A DNA stretch of 64,000 nucleotides from Halichoerus grypus (taxonomy: Eukaryota; Chordata; Mammalia; Carnivora; Phocidae): NCBI RefSeq assembly GCF_964656455.1, contig NC_135722.1:87167313-87231312 (forward strand), given 5' to 3'. Below, in pieces: positions 1 to 12,299 of this stretch (position 1 is the stretch's first letter; each line of letters starts with the position of its first letter). Below the pieces are notes generated by a model. That model was given only the letters and a program-made list of their open reading frames with translations, was not told where the DNA came from and made no database searches. Made by a program: the position numbers and the translations under genes.

Positions 1-929
1 GTCTCCCCGCCTAGCACCCTGGAGTAAATTTCCAATGGGCAACATGCCCTCTTTAGAGGCAGGACAGAGAAAAAGCTTCTGTACAGATGCCATTAGGAAA
101 GTCGGGTGAAGAGCCAAGTCGGGTGCTGTGTTCTTCAAGGCAGGAATCTTGAGGTCACTGGGGGGAATTTCATAATAGCTCCTGTCAACCAGCTGTAGGG
201 GGCTTCCATCAGTATTAGGGGTTATATGTTTAATGACAGGAGCATGGAGAGTGCATCTGGTTTTCATAGCCCGGCCCTAATGGCACAAACATCTTGAGTT
301 TCTGTGAATGTTTCTCAGACTGTTTGCCCAAATGAGCACAACCCTAGCCCACCTCCCAGAACACTGGGGTGTGCCACATGTTTTCCTTACAGTGATGACT
401 CCAGAAGTCATCAGAAGTCTACAGAAGAGGGTCTTCGGGGCACCGATTCTGGAAGTGGAGACTAGGGAATCTGTCTAAAACCTGGGCTTTCATGAACCAT
501 GGGATCAGCTGGTTGGAAATGATCACCAGAAAGGAAACAGACATAAAAGCATGATTAGAAAAAAATATATACTTTGTTTACGTCAATGAGATACTCTTTG
601 GGTTATATGGACACGAAATCTGGAATTTATTTTTTCTTCCTTATAGTTAGTCAATTATTCCAGTTGTATAGCATTTGTTTCTGCTTAGTTTCTTCCTTCT
701 GGATTATTCTGTGACCTTTCTGGCCTGGGAATTTAAAATACGTACCTTGTGATTATTTAGTTAGCTGAAATTTACTTATTTTTTTGCTGACCTAACTTGT
801 TGGGACTTTGGATATGGGGTTGATGCAGATGGGTGTGGGGTAGGTAATATTGGCCCTGCCCACATTCCTTGGCTCTTTGGGACCCTAGAAGAAATGCTGT
901 CGTTTTGGAATTAGAATGACTGTATCTCT

Positions 930-1080
930 AGTAGAAGCACAAAAGATCAGATTGGATCCAAACATGGAGACTTTCACTAGCATAAGAGGGCAAGTCACTA
1001 CTCCTCTCTGGATTTCAAGATCCTATAAAATGAAAAGGTTGGCCTAGATGACTCAGGTCTCTTGTTGCTGGTTCTATCTA
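930..1080 (+). repeat. MIR SINE fragment (probable)
   Basis: The stretch has the order expected in the middle of a MIR: a 'gcaagtcact' block, then a 'ctctctgga' block, then 'ataaaatg' and a run resembling the MIR core exit. MIR is an ancient mammalian tRNA-derived SINE, and divergence here is high, so the ends are approximate. Confidence 0.45.
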
Positions 1081-2329
1081 GCGATCCGCTGTCTGTCCTC
1101 AGCAGATTGGGTTATGGGGCCTATTTTCATCTCTCCCATCTATTTGCTATAATCCCAGAATGAGTTCTTTCATGCTTCTCTGATCTCACGTTTTCCTGTT
1201 GCAAAGTAGGGACTCTCATTGGCCTCTCTTCTACCCACCGGCATCTCAAGGAATCTCAGCCTCTCAGACAAGAAAGGTGATTTGGCTCCTCCCTTTTTGA
1301 AGAAACTCCAGAGTGCAGCCAAATCTAGGGAGAAAGACCCACACAAGCACCGCCAGATACTTCCTCTCTTGGAAGGAGGAAAACAAAGAAGAGGAAGAGA
1401 ATAGCTCCAACATGGGACCACCCAAGACAGCCTGGACCCCAGCACTGGGCACCAGGGCTCCAAACCCTGTCCGTGGGACCTCGGTCACTCTTACATTTAT
1501 AGAGTGCGACAGCAGGAAGGTCCGCAAGGATCATCTCAACAGCCACAATTCTGAAGGATGATATGAGCTGTGATCAACCTTTATTAAGCCTGAGGACATC
1601 TTTTTCCATCAACAGTTAATCCAAAGAGAACCTGTTTTGTGCACAAATTCAGAGCCAAATCAGATGAAGTAAACAGATGTGGCACCTTCCTTCTAAGAGT
1701 TTATGGTCTAAATTAAACAGCACAATCTCACAATGGGGAAACAAATCCTGGACAGCCTTTAAGAGCTTTGGATCCAGTATTGATACCCATTACATCCTGG
1801 CCTCAGGTCAGGGGCTCTGATGTTCTCAGGATGGGGTAAGGGCTTTGGGTTTTGAATATGGGACAGCGCTTTCAGCAGGAAAAATCACTCTGTCGTGCCA
1901 GTCAGTTCGGAAAGTTTCCATGTTGGAGAGAATTCCAGGAAGTCGACGTGACGTGACAACTTGGGAGGGGAAGAGGTGGTGCGAGGAAGATGTTGAAGGC
2001 AGAGTGGACAAGCTCATATAATGAGGACCAACATTTTCTGGAGCTTTAAAGGACGTGAGCACTTGAATTAGAAGCTTTTAGGTTGTCTTTCTTTCTCTCA
2101 TTATTCAGCTGTCTCTGGAAATCCCAGCTCCTGCACCACAGCTTCTTCCCAGGAGGTGTCCAACCAGACCCAGTAACTTCACCTTCTGCAAATGGTATTA
2201 GAACTCAAATGGGTCTTTGCTCTCGCTACCTATATTCACACTGGCCTGTGGCACATATTTACATTTTACTGGCTTAGTAAATGATGCCACTGTTCCTTTC
2301 AGCAGGCAGACAATACACATCCCATAGCC

Positions 2330-2455
2330 GAAGCATGTCAGAGTGGGAAGAAGGGCTAACTAACTGCAGCCCACTCATTTCACAGATGAGAACATGGAAG
2401 GTACCGGAGACTCTGTAAAACTCGCCTCGTCAGTGACTTTGGGGAACACAAAGGT
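2330..2455 (-). repeat. MIR-like fragment
   Basis: The block 'catttcacagatgagaacatggaa' with its flanks resembles the reverse complement of the conserved MIR centre ('cattttacagatgagg' pattern). It is short and degraded. It could instead belong to another ancient SINE with the same core. Confidence 0.35.
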
Positions 2456-4555
2456 CATGTTTGTCAGTGCAGGGCTGTTGTTCTGTGGCTTGGGTTTGGG
2501 ATCTGCCTTCTAGCTGGGCTCCACCTCTGCCTCCCTTCCCTGTCCCGGCTGCCTTGGTCCGCCTCCACCATCCCTGTCCCTGCCACGCACGCCAGCATGC
2601 ACGGACCCCTCCCGTTTGGCCGCAGCAGAGGAAGAGGAAAGACGGGACTCCAGCAGATAAAGTGGAGGGGAGGAGACAGAAAGAGGAAGAAAAGAAAGGC
2701 TACAGACACATGAAAATTGTTCTGTGAGCACAGAGTGAATGAGACTGATGGCTTGATTACACCACTTCTATAGACAATTAACGAATCAGAAAACTTCAAC
2801 CACGGCCGCCGCTTTGGAAGACAACCACGAATTTGGATCTCTATGTTCCAGCATGCTTAGGGAGAAAAGAAGCAGCTCTTTAACTTAACCATATTCTAAC
2901 TACTCACTCTTTTAGAGCTCCCTGTCCTGCCCACCCCCCCGCCTTTTTTTTAATGGAAAGTACGTTTCTCCCCTAGAGGCTTCTATTCAACTGTAGCTGC
3001 AAAAGGATGAATTCTGGACTCAGGACCAGCCTAATGATGTATACTAATGAGTCCAGCTATAATTCCAGGCCAGGAACGGAGAGTTCTTGACACTGTGAAA
3101 CAATATAATAGGAGAGAAAATGGTGGAAATTTCAATGCAAAGGTTAGGTTGTGTGTCTTAAAAGCAAAGTTTTTAAAGAAAGCATGCCTGGCATAAGATT
3201 GGGTGTGAGGGATTAGCTAGTGTTTATGGGGTAGCCGTTCAGAAAACAAAACCCAGAATTCAAATACTAAGTGGACAATTATTTGTGCACTAACAACTTG
3301 GCAGCAGGAGTATACATCCCTGGATTTATTTCTGAGAAACCATTGAAAACTCTTAAATTTCCCCAAAGTTCTAAAAAGACTCTTATGAGAATGTACCCAA
3401 AGATTCCCTAGAAAAATGCAATTTCACTTTCCAGTCATTGCGGTAAATATTAAAAAATCATTAAGAAGATATTAAAGGTTTAACTGATTATTATAGTACA
3501 GTGATCAGCTTCCATGTTGCCCTGCTTGGTGTCTACACATTTCATAAAGTTTCGTACTGACGTGTGTGCAGATACATAATTTGCATTTAGTTCGTTGTTG
3601 CATTTGTGATCATTTTCTGTAAAAAGTTGGTCATTTGGCTGTTGGCAATGCATGTGGCTTAGTTTCTACTGGAAAATCTGATTCAGCTTACATCATCTTG
3701 ACTTATAGCGCCTTTGCCAGGAATGAATTCTAGGAGTGCAAGACTGCCCTGTTTTTCCCCAGGTCTGTAGAGGCCTGTTGGTTTTAATGGGTTATGTGCA
3801 GGACACAAGGATGTGACTCACCTATCCATTTAACAGTCATAGAAAAGTACACAAACAACTCAGCTTCAGCCGCAATACTCATTGTATGGACCATAATGAA
3901 TGTGCATCACCATTTAGTTTTTGTGATTTTACAGGAAAATGAGCATGGGTGCTCAGTGAACAAACAAATATCCATTCAGTTCGATATCATCAATGTCATT
4001 AAGGTAACTGTAATTAACTGTTTTCATAGGACAAGTGTCCTGAACCGAGTGTTGTGAACTTGAACATCACTGATATTCCTTTCTGATGTTTTCCTGCTTC
4101 GTAGAAGAGAAGCTGGTAGCTACATTTCCCAGAATTTTCTCTACATGGTTCCAAGAGAGATCATCCAGTGAGAGGCTCTTATGTGAGGAAGGGGGAAGAC
4201 AGAGACCATTATTCTCTGGAGGCAGATGTGAACAGATGCACAGAGAAGTGTAAAGTTCAAACAGCTTCCAGATGGACTTTTTGAGAATTGTCTATTTTGT
4301 GATACAGGCTGAAATAGTTGGTGGGAGCACCTTACAGACTCATAGGTTTTGTGATTTCCCAGGTGAGCTCTTGAGGACATTAACAATGGCTTGCTTGATC
4401 TTTGCTTCCCCAATGGTTGTGTACTTTCCTATCTTAAAACTCTTAATACTCATAATACACAGAGTAGCTTCTATTTTCCTGATAAACTGCTGACTGCTAC
4501 AGTAAGTAATTATTAAATAATTTAATACACAATGAGGAAAACAGGACGGAGAGAA

Positions 4556-5045
4556 GTATACAGTGTTATAGGAATACCTTGAAGGGAACCAAATCTCACA
4601 TTTGGGGGGGTGGGAGAAGAGAGACTCCCTGAGTGGTCTCCAAGCTGAGGCTTGCAGGATAAAAGGAGGTTAGGTAGCCAAAGGGCATGGAGTGGAGGAG
4701 ATGGGGAACGTCTTCAATTTGTGCAAAGACCCAGTGGCCAGAGGGAGTTCAGGGAGGGTTTCAGTAGGTGCCCCATTGAGGGGGGAAGGTGGGTGGTAAG
4801 CCCTAAGAGCAATGGGAAGATACTGCAAACTTTCAAATAGTCAAGTGACATGATCAGGTTTAAGAGTTCAAACAATCACTCTGGCTATAGGATCAAGAAT
4901 GGATTTCAAGAGAGCCAGACTGAATGCAGGGACACCAACTAGGAGGCTATTGAGATTTCCCTAGCCTGGACTTGAGAAAGTAGCAGATACAAGAAATTGT
5001 TCAGTATATGACTGGTGGAGGGCTTAGAGAATGGAGGAAGTCAAG
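4556..5045. repeat. Ancient interspersed repeat-like tract, family not identified
   Basis: Phrases such as 'caatcactctggctatagg', 'agggacaccaactaggagg' and 'ctattgagat' recur in many mammalian loci in this order, from a well-dispersed old repeat. I cannot name the family reliably from memory. No coding potential is visible: the longest frame here is 62 codons. Confidence 0.35.
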
Positions 5046-5185
5046 GATGACTCATTTTACACATAGGAAAACTGAAGCTCAGAGGGGTCACGCAGCTTTC
5101 CCAAGGTCACACAGCTTGGAAGCAGAGGAGTCAAGATCCAAGCCTCAATTAGTCTAACTCTGGAGCCTTGGCTTTTAACTGTAAG
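5046..5185 (-). repeat. MIR SINE fragment
   Basis: A clear reverse-complement MIR core: 'cattttacacataggaaaactgaagc', then an 'aaggtcacacagct' block, then 'gtcaagatccaagcc', ending in the 'ctctggagcc' block. The order and spacing match the MIR consensus. It is a decayed fossil copy with no duplication flanks visible. Confidence 0.75.
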
Positions 5186-6331
5186 CTCTACAGCATACAA
5201 ATCAGAACACAGTCACGGATGTTCAATTAAAAAAATAATTAGCATTTCCTAGTTGCTTTAACTTATTATCAGTTTTTTCCTCTCCATTTGTGTAAACATT
5301 GTTGTAATTCAAGGAAAAGGAAGGGTTAAATAAGATTTCTTCCCTGGCTAAAATTTTGGTTTCAGTTTGAAGTAGAACCAAACGGTATTTCTGTTTTACT
5401 TTTTGAAGTATATAAATTTGTAATTCTGGAAGGTCTAGAGGCTAAAAGCCATGACCAGCTGTCATATTTTGTTTGCCAAAATGACTAAGATGATGTGTAA
5501 GGCTGGGAAAGTTATAAAATAATTATCACATATTGCTCCCACACACCCACCTCTTCTATTATATTTTACATGTTTTAAACGAGTCCGAAACAGTTGGAAA
5601 CAAATACTGACTTGCCCACGATACTAACTCCCTTCTGTTCGCTGCTGTCTCAAGCCTCCATCTCCAGAACAAACTTCTTTGCTGAGTTCCAGACACCAGA
5701 GGCCATCCCCAGACAAATGACTCAGGCTACCTAGACTTTCTAGGCTCCAACAATCTCAACACCCCACACTGCTTTTCTTCCTGAAATCCGCATCAACCAA
5801 GTCAACAAAACCAGACACTTAGAACTTGTTCTAGATTCCTCTGTCCCCCATCCCTCACATCGGCTCAGCCACTAAAGCCCGATGATTCTACCTCTTCAGG
5901 ATCTCTCTTTTCTTTCCTCTTCACTTCCACTGTGACTGCCTTAGCACAGGCCAGTGTTTCCAAATGTCTGACACGATAAGTTTTGTGATGCAGAAACCAG
6001 AAATCAGGATTTCCGAAATCACAGTTTTCATAACACCTTGCTTGGGTGTCTTTAAATAATGAAGACTGGCCACCATAATAAACAATGTGTAGTTTTTCTG
6101 TGATAGTGTTTTAAGAAACATTTGAAAGGTTTTCTGTGAAGAAGAAAAAGATTTAATAATAAATGCTTGGTTATTATTATTATGAACCAAAATGTTGTGA
6201 TCAAATTACATAATTCAGTAACACGAAAAATGACCTCTGCCTAATACAGACACTTGATAATAATTAGATGATAAAATAATGAGGATATAAAATTAGAAGG
6301 GAGCATTAACACAACATACATGCCAAGTAAT
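5186..6331. other. Noncoding DNA, no recognised element
   Basis: AT-rich at 5230-5600 and 6110-6330, with a pyrimidine-rich stretch at 5630-5935 that reads like degraded old repeat. I see no gene and no young transposon. The longest frame (89 codons, minus strand, 5921-6190) has no recognisable feature. Confidence 0.5.
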
Positions 6332-7058
6332 TATTTTTTTTTAAGTTATTTAAATTCCAGTTAGGTAATATACAGTGTAATATAGTTCCAGGTGTACAAT
6401 ATAGTGATTCAACAGTTCCATACAACACCCGGTGCTCATCACAACAAGTGGCCTCCTTCATCCCAATCACCTATTTCCCCCATCCTCCCACCCACCTCCC
6501 CTCTGGTCACCATTAGTGCGTTCTCTCTAGTTAAGAGTCTGTTTTATGGTTTGCCTCTCTCTTTTTTTCACCTATGTTCATCTGTTTTGTTTCTTAAATG
6601 CCACATGAGTGAAATCATATGGTATTTGTCTTTCTCTGATGTATTTCACTTAGCACAATACCCTCTAGTTCCATCCATGTCATTGCAAGTGGCAAGATTT
6701 CACTCTTTTGATTGGCTGAGTAATATTCCATTGTATATATATGTCACCTCTTCTTCATCCATTCATCAACTGATGGACATTTGGGCTCTTTCTATAATTT
6801 GGCTATTGTTGATAATGCTGCTTTGTTAGAAACATCAGGGTGCATGCATTCCTTTGAATCAGTATGTTTGTATCCTTTGGGTAAATACCTAGTAGTGCAA
6901 TTGCTGCGTCATAGGGTAGTTCTGTTCTTAACTTTTTAACTATGGAACCTTCATACTGTTTTCCAGAGTGGCTGCCCCAGTTTGTGTTCCCATCAACAGT
7001 GCAAGAAGGTTCCCCTTTCTCCACAGCAGCTGTTTCCTGTGCTGTTAATTTTAGCCGT
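6332..7058 (-). mobile_element. LINE-1 3' end, 5'-truncated, carnivore type
   Basis: Read on the minus strand, this runs from the ORF2 C-terminal coding region through the 3' untranslated region to an oligo(A) tail, seen as the T-run at 6333-6342. The sequence resembles the 3' ends at 7120 and 18.5 kb. The flanking phrases 'aagtaattatttt' (about 6326) and 'aagtaataatttt' (7059-7071) look like a 12-13 bp target-site duplication with one difference. The ORF2 remnant is broken by stops, so this is a dead 5'-truncated copy. Confidence 0.85.
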
Positions 7059-7119
7059 AAGTAATAATTTTAAATCATTGATTTTAAAATCATTTTAAGA
7101 ATTGAAAGACACTATTGCA

Positions 7120-7496
7120 GAAAGGGAGGTGGGTGGGGGGATGGGGTAACTGGGTGATGGGAATTAATGAGGGCACGTGATATGATGAGCAGTGGGTGTT
7201 ATATTCAACTCATGAATCATTGAACATTATATCAAAAACTAATGATGTACTATACCTTGGCTAACTGAACTTAAATTAAAAAAAAGAAAAAAAAATAGTA
7301 ATATGAAAACACTGTTGAAAAAGGAAACTATTGAAAAACAGCTTCCAGTGAGAAGCGTTGGAGCTGTCTCACACCACGTGGCCTCATACTCCCCTACAAC
7401 TTCTGTCACTGTGTCTCCTGGTTTTGTCATGTTCTCAATATTGTTTCAAACTTCTCCACTGATTCATCCATAAAAACCTGTGTTATATATAAAAAA
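7120..7496 (+). mobile_element. LINE-1 3' end with apparent 3' transduction
   Basis: A severely 5'-truncated L1 begins in the G-rich 3' UTR (7120-7150) and runs to its usual 3' end and an A-rich tail at 7278-7295. About 190 bp of non-L1 sequence follows (7296-7487), then a second A-run at 7491-7499. The flanking 15-mers AAAGACACTATTGCA (7105-7119) and AAAGACAGTATTGCA (7497-7511) match at 14 of 15 bases. They enclose the L1 and the extra DNA together. This is the signature of L1 read-through transcription past its own polyadenylation site. A CATAAA-type weak signal sits near 7470, ahead of the second A-run. Confidence 0.7.
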
Positions 7497-7511
7497 AAAG
7501 ACAGTATTGCA

Positions 7512-8683
7512 AATATTTAATATTTTAAAATTATTCTTAAAATAAAATTATAAATCACACAAGCATGAATTTTCTTGACCAATAGTCGATTTGTTTTAGG
7601 ACAAACATTCTAGATGTCAAAAAATGTCTTTTACCTTGTGCTGAGGTTAGTTGAATTGGTTGGATGAAGATGTGTTAAAAACATCTTCAAATTGGGTGTT
7701 AGTGAACATGTTGCTTCAAATAAGCTCATTTTCTCTTTTGAACAATGAAAATATTTTGTCTGCTTGCCTTGGTTTTTGTTTTGCCATTTAAGCATGCCAT
7801 TTGCCATGCTTTTTTAAATTCAAATTTTAGATCAGTTCCTGGTCTCTTATTAGAACATTCTATAACATTAATCTGCCTTTCTCTTTGTATTTCTTTTGTC
7901 AAAATACTTGCAAAGACCTATGGCTTCTGGTGAATATTTAAACACTAGGAATGCTAATGAGCATTTGGTAATATTCAAATAACATAACATTTAGATCTTC
8001 TAACAAGTTCAACAGCACCCCACAGGATTGCATGCCCAAATTGCCCATTCGGGACTTATTTTGCTTCCAAAAATTTGTTAATTTCTTTGCACGACCACTG
8101 AGAGAATTTGTATAAAGTATACGATGCGTATAAACTTATTAATATTTATTTTATTTGCAAGAATGACATCATTGTTAGCAGACAGAGCCTCAGAAACACA
8201 CCTATAGCATGTCAACAGCCCTAAGCAAGACTGACTGATTGGATCGTGACTGCTTCTTTCTTATACACTTCGGGCTCTGGTTCCCAGAATGTCAACCTCA
8301 GTATTCGACTCTGTGGCTCCATGTTTCCTGCTCTTGTCTTTGACTTGATGTTGAATGGATTTCTTTGAGCCATTAGTGCTTCTAGTGTTAATAGTTAAGC
8401 TGTAATTCTCACAGGCAAATTATAATACTTTCTCTCATTTTTCTGATTTCTCAACTGATGATTATTATTATTTTTAGGTCTAGGGTTTAGAAAAACATAA
8501 ACATTTTAAAGAAATGTCAGGAAGGAATTCCTACATGGAAACAGTAGTACAGATTTCCATAATCTTGTAGTCAAATAATCACTTTATTGGTCTCTGGACT
8601 CTTGCCATGTATCCTTTGACCCATCCTCTCCACTGCTTATTCTGTAAAATGGAATGTACTTACCTAATTTTATTATAATTTTT
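7512..8683. other. Noncoding AT-rich DNA
   Basis: No recognised repeat or gene. A 62-codon frame at 7745-7933 is hydrophobic and could superficially resemble a small membrane peptide, but it lies in AT-rich DNA where phenylalanine and leucine codons arise by composition. I see no promoter or splice context. Confidence 0.5.
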
Positions 8684-8696
8684 AAATATGCTTGTG

Positions 8697-8892
8697 GTGG
8701 GGTGCCTGGGTGGCTCAGTCGTTAAGCGTCTGCCTTCGGCTCAGGTCATGATCCCAGGGTCCTGGGATTGAGCCCCACATCGGGCTCCCTGCTCCACGGG
8801 AAGCCTGCTTCTCCCTCTCCCACTCCCCCTGCTTGTGTTCCCTCTCTCGCTGTGTCTCTCTCTGTCAAATAAATAAATAAAATCTTTAAAAA
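8697..8892 (+). mobile_element. CAN-SINE (tRNA-Lys-derived), young
   Basis: Complete element: tRNA-like head starting 'ggggtgcctgggtggctcag', CT-rich middle, a 'caaataaataaataaaatct' end and an A-tail. The flanking 13-mer AAATATGCTTGTG (8684-8696 and 8893-8905) is a perfect target-site duplication. The intact duplication and low divergence indicate a recent insertion. The short frames across it on the minus strand are SINE-derived and not genes. Confidence 0.95.
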
Positions 8893-9054
8893 AAATATGC
8901 TTGTGATTCCCACTTGATGGCAAATTTCCTAAAAGCAGTGACTGAGTCTTATTTAGTTCTTTATCTCTAATGTCTAGCAATGAATTGACGTATTTTAGAT
9001 TCTCAATCGATTCTTGATGAACTTAGAGGAATTAAATTAAATTTATTTGAAACA

Positions 9055-10350
9055 GAAAGACAGTGAGGACTTCTGATTCTGGAAACCTGTGGGCTGAGAC
9101 AACAAGACACCTCCGCACTACAGATTCCTAGAAATTCTAGATAACATATAACTAAAAACTCTAAAACAGAGCTGAGCTCAGAAGAAAAAACAAGGAAGTT
9201 TTTAGGTGCCACAAACAAAAAGACTGAGAAACAGAAAATCCAACAAAACCTTGAAAATCAGGGGTATAAGCCAGAAGCTGACATTGCAATGGCAGGGGTT
9301 GGGATAGGGTAGAGGATGGGTGCTAGGTAGAGAGTGGTAAGGGATTCTGGAAGGACAGTGCAGTTTCAGACCAGGAATTAAGCTTAGGTTTTTATAACCA
9401 TGTAAAGGAAGAAGGCCATCTATGAAGGTGACAAGAGCTTATTGCTCTCAAGAGTGCTGAGTGGAAAGAACATTCCTTTTATGAGAAATTAAAAGCCAAG
9501 CCTCCACCATGCACAGGACCGGAGTCCCAGTGTTACTGAATCATGTGGTTTAGGAACCCCAAGCCTGAGAAATTAACATAAAATTTGCACCTTGTCCAGT
9601 AATAGCTCTAATGCATTTGGCAAAGCAAATGCAGGACCACTCTGGAGGGAATACCTCCATAATTCACATTGTACAAGACTTGCATAGAAAGTACAACCCC
9701 CCCCCAAAAAGAAAGTACAACCCCACCAAAGATGAAAGCACAATTAAAAATCGCAAAACATGCAAGGAAATAATTCATCACAAATAAGAGCCAGCAAACA
9801 TTTTTTTTTTTTTTTTAAGATTTTATTTATTTGACAGAGAGAGACACAGTGAGAGAGGGAACACAAGCAGGGGCAGAGGGAGAGGGAGAACAGGCTTCCC
9901 GCGGAGCAGGGAGCCCAATGCGGGGCTTGATCTCAGGACCCTGGGATCATGACCTGAGCTGAAGGCAGATGCTTAACGACTGAGCCCCCCAGGCGCCCCC
10001 CAGCAAACATTTTTTTTAAAAAATTTCATCTAAAAAAAAAAAATTTCATCTAAGAACTATGCTTTATTTGAAAAAAAATAGAGATAAAAGGAAGAAGAGA
10101 AACTATAAAAAACACTATTTTAAAAGGAAAGGTAAAAAATAGAATTTCTATAAATGAAAATAAGTTATTGAAATGAGAAACTCAAATGGACTATTTAAGT
10201 GACAGATTAAATAGAGTCAGAGAGAGAATTAGAGAACTAGAATACAGAGCTAAGAAAATTATCCAGAATATTTACAGAGCGACAATTCAACTGAAATCAA
10301 TTTATTAGCAGTGATAGAAATGAAGAAAATGGACCAATACCATCAAAAGG
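9055..10350 (+). mobile_element. Old LINE-1 fragment (5' region/ORF1), split by a SINE
   Basis: The A-rich stretch at 10080-10345 follows the order of an old mammalian L1 ORF1 coiled-coil region ('gagaaactcaaatgg', 'gagagaattagagaactag', 'attatccagaat'). The upstream 9060-9780 portion resembles an L1 5' leader. Stops and frameshifts are frequent, so nothing is translatable. The SINE at 9809-9999 interrupts it. Ends are approximate and the subfamily is not assigned. Confidence 0.55.
9809..9999 (-). mobile_element. CAN-SINE, young, antisense
   Basis: Reverse-complement SINE: T-run (tail), 'aagattttatttatttgac', GA-rich middle, and a head ending in 'aggcgcccc'. The phrase CCAGCAAACATTTTTTTT occurs on both sides (9791-9808 and 10000-10017), a perfect 18-bp target-site duplication. 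The insertion lies inside the older L1 fragment, so it is younger than that copy. Confidence 0.95.
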
Positions 10351-12092
10351 ATGAGTAAAAATAATTGTCAATCTATGTGCTAGATATTTTCAGTTTGCCT
10401 CTCCAGACTACTTCCACCTTTCTGCACATTGCTTCTTGTCCCAGGAGGATGACCTTTATAGATTGCATTACTCAAGGTCACTTGCTTTTTGGCTTCTGGT
10501 TGGGTTCAGTCACTGTAAGGGTAGAGTGTGGTAAGATCTCCCAAAAGAGAGAACAGAATATTTATTCCCCTAACCAGGACTGCCTTTAGATCCAGACAAG
10601 CAGGACCCCTGCTCTGGGCCCTGCACTAAAGTGTGTGTGTGGTGGTGGGGAGTGGAGCAGAGACATGCTCTGGAATGCCTTCCTCAGGATTGTCTAGGCC
10701 CCTGTCTAGTGCTTGGGACAGCTAGGACCAGCAGGACACCACAGCCGGCACACGGTTCTGCATGATCTCAGGTTAACTGAATCATAATTTTCTAACTCTT
10801 CCTTCAGTGAATGGAACCGGCTGGACTTGGTAGTGCCGTCTAGGCAAGGTGCCCCAGGCCATATTGGGTCCTACATGGGTCCTAAAAGGTGAGTGTTTTA
10901 CTCAAAATGTTCTCAGCCCTCTTCCAGTGCCTGGGACCAACTGGAATCAACGTGCAATCTGAGCAGGGAGCTCTGAGCTTGGGCTGGGACCTGCATGGGC
11001 CCCAGGCCCTATTTATCACCTTTGAGGAATATTTTGACCCTGTAATCCATTTAGGATTGGGCCAACAGAACAGAATGGTGCTGATATGCTGATTTTGGGT
11101 GACTCGCGTCAGGCAGAGGATGAGTTCAGACTGGTTACTGGACTATTGACCTTTGGGCTTGTGCCTTCTATGTAGACCCATTATATCTTGCCTGAATGTG
11201 TTCTGACAGCGGGGCTGACTCTAATCAGTAGTACCCAAAGGCAGTGGGGGCAACAGCAAGTGTCCTTTACCCTGTGTACATTTCACTGCTGGCTCACCAG
11301 GTGGCCACCACCCTCTTCATAGGCTCTGAGCCATGTGCCAGGCAATCCTCGGGGAGTGGCTGGGCTTGTATCCTCTGAAGGCTTTCAAGACTGTTACCCA
11401 TCTCCTAACCCACACCCTCTGTTGCTCCTGATTGACGTGATATCAATTTGCTCTCCCAGGTCAGTCTTGAATGGTATGTTTAACATGACCAGAAAACAAA
11501 TTATCATTCTCATTCTGCATACTCTGGATAAACTTGACCTACAGTCATTGTGAATGAAACACAATAACCACTTTTGAGAGAGTCACTGGAAGCCGGTGTT
11601 CATGAGCAGCAAGATGGATGGATGATGTGATATCATGAGTAATGATGTAACCAGCATTAGATAAACGGTTCTAGAAAATGGCAGAGGCAAAGAGGCATAG
11701 TTATTTCAATTCATATAGGTTCTAAAGAGTTGCGCATATACTGTAAATTACTTTGACACACAGGTGTCCATGTACTTTGCAATATATTTTTAAGTTAAAC
11801 TGTTTATGTAGAAAAGAGCCCTACTGTATCTGCCTAGAACCCAGCATACCACAGGGCTAGCTCTGCTTCAGGCTCTCTTTCTCCTCCAGATCATATTTCA
11901 AGGTGTTCCATTATAGGCAGAATGTATGGGAGTGGGTTCTGAAAGTGTGAAATATAGGAATATAGAATATAAAATTAGGTCAGGCAGAATTTATTGATAT
12001 TGGAGCACTCACCTGGTATTCTAGATTTAATACGTTGACTCAAACACCTAGAAGTGGCACTTAATTGAAGCCTGGACTCAATAATAGTGTAT
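10351..12092. other. Noncoding DNA with faint internal repetition
   Basis: No family is recognised. Between 10580 and 11010 several degraded phrases recur (for example 'agtgcttgggacagctagga' and 'agtgcctgggaccaactgg', about 220 bp apart), which suggests an old, diverged tandem duplication. Frames of 67-74 codons here show no domain. This may be the 5' part of the ERVL remnant downstream, but I cannot show that. Confidence 0.4.
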
Positions 12093-12250
12093 AGCAGGGT
12101 TTCTCAAAGTTTAATATGCAGAAAATCACCTGGCAATTTCGTTAAAATGCAGATTCTGATTCTGTAGGTCTGGGCTGGGCCTGGGATTGTGCATTTAGAA
12201 CAAGTTCTGATTCATGTATCATATTCAAATAGCAAGAACCTGTAACCAAT
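12093..12250 (+). mobile_element. MER5A-type hAT (Charlie) DNA transposon fossil
   Basis: The order 'gggtttctcaaagttt', 'aaaatcacctgg', 'ttaaaatgcagattctgatt', 'ctgtaggtctggg', 'gaacaag' follows the MER5A non-autonomous hAT-Charlie pattern. The terminal inverted repeat is recognisable at the 5' end only. It is an ancient, immobile copy. Confidence 0.7.
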
Positions 12251-12299
12251 AATGTGGAGAAAAGCATCTAAAGGCTCAGGACCGGAGAAGGTTGGAATG

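Larger units (their letters stand above)
1..4555. other. Mostly single-copy noncoding DNA
   Basis: No exon, RNA gene or young transposon is visible here. Open frames of 60-110 codons occur on both strands in overlapping positions, with no recognisable domain and no consistent splice sites, so I treat them as chance. Two MIR-like stretches lie inside and are listed separately. A short C-run followed by a T-run lies near 2934-2951. Base composition is ordinary for AT-leaning mammalian intergenic DNA. Confidence 0.6.

Noticed and set aside
6332..7496. L1 twin-priming inversion
   Set aside because: Both the sense and antisense pieces contain the same 3' UTR and their own A-tails. A twin-primed inversion would split one copy without duplicating its 3' end.
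7745..7933. Small hydrophobic membrane peptide
   Set aside because: AT-rich DNA yields phenylalanine/leucine/isoleucine-rich frames by chance, and nothing else supports a gene.
8697..8770. tRNA-Lys gene
   Set aside because: The tRNA-like sequence is the head of a CAN-SINE with a CT-rich body, A-tail and target-site duplication.
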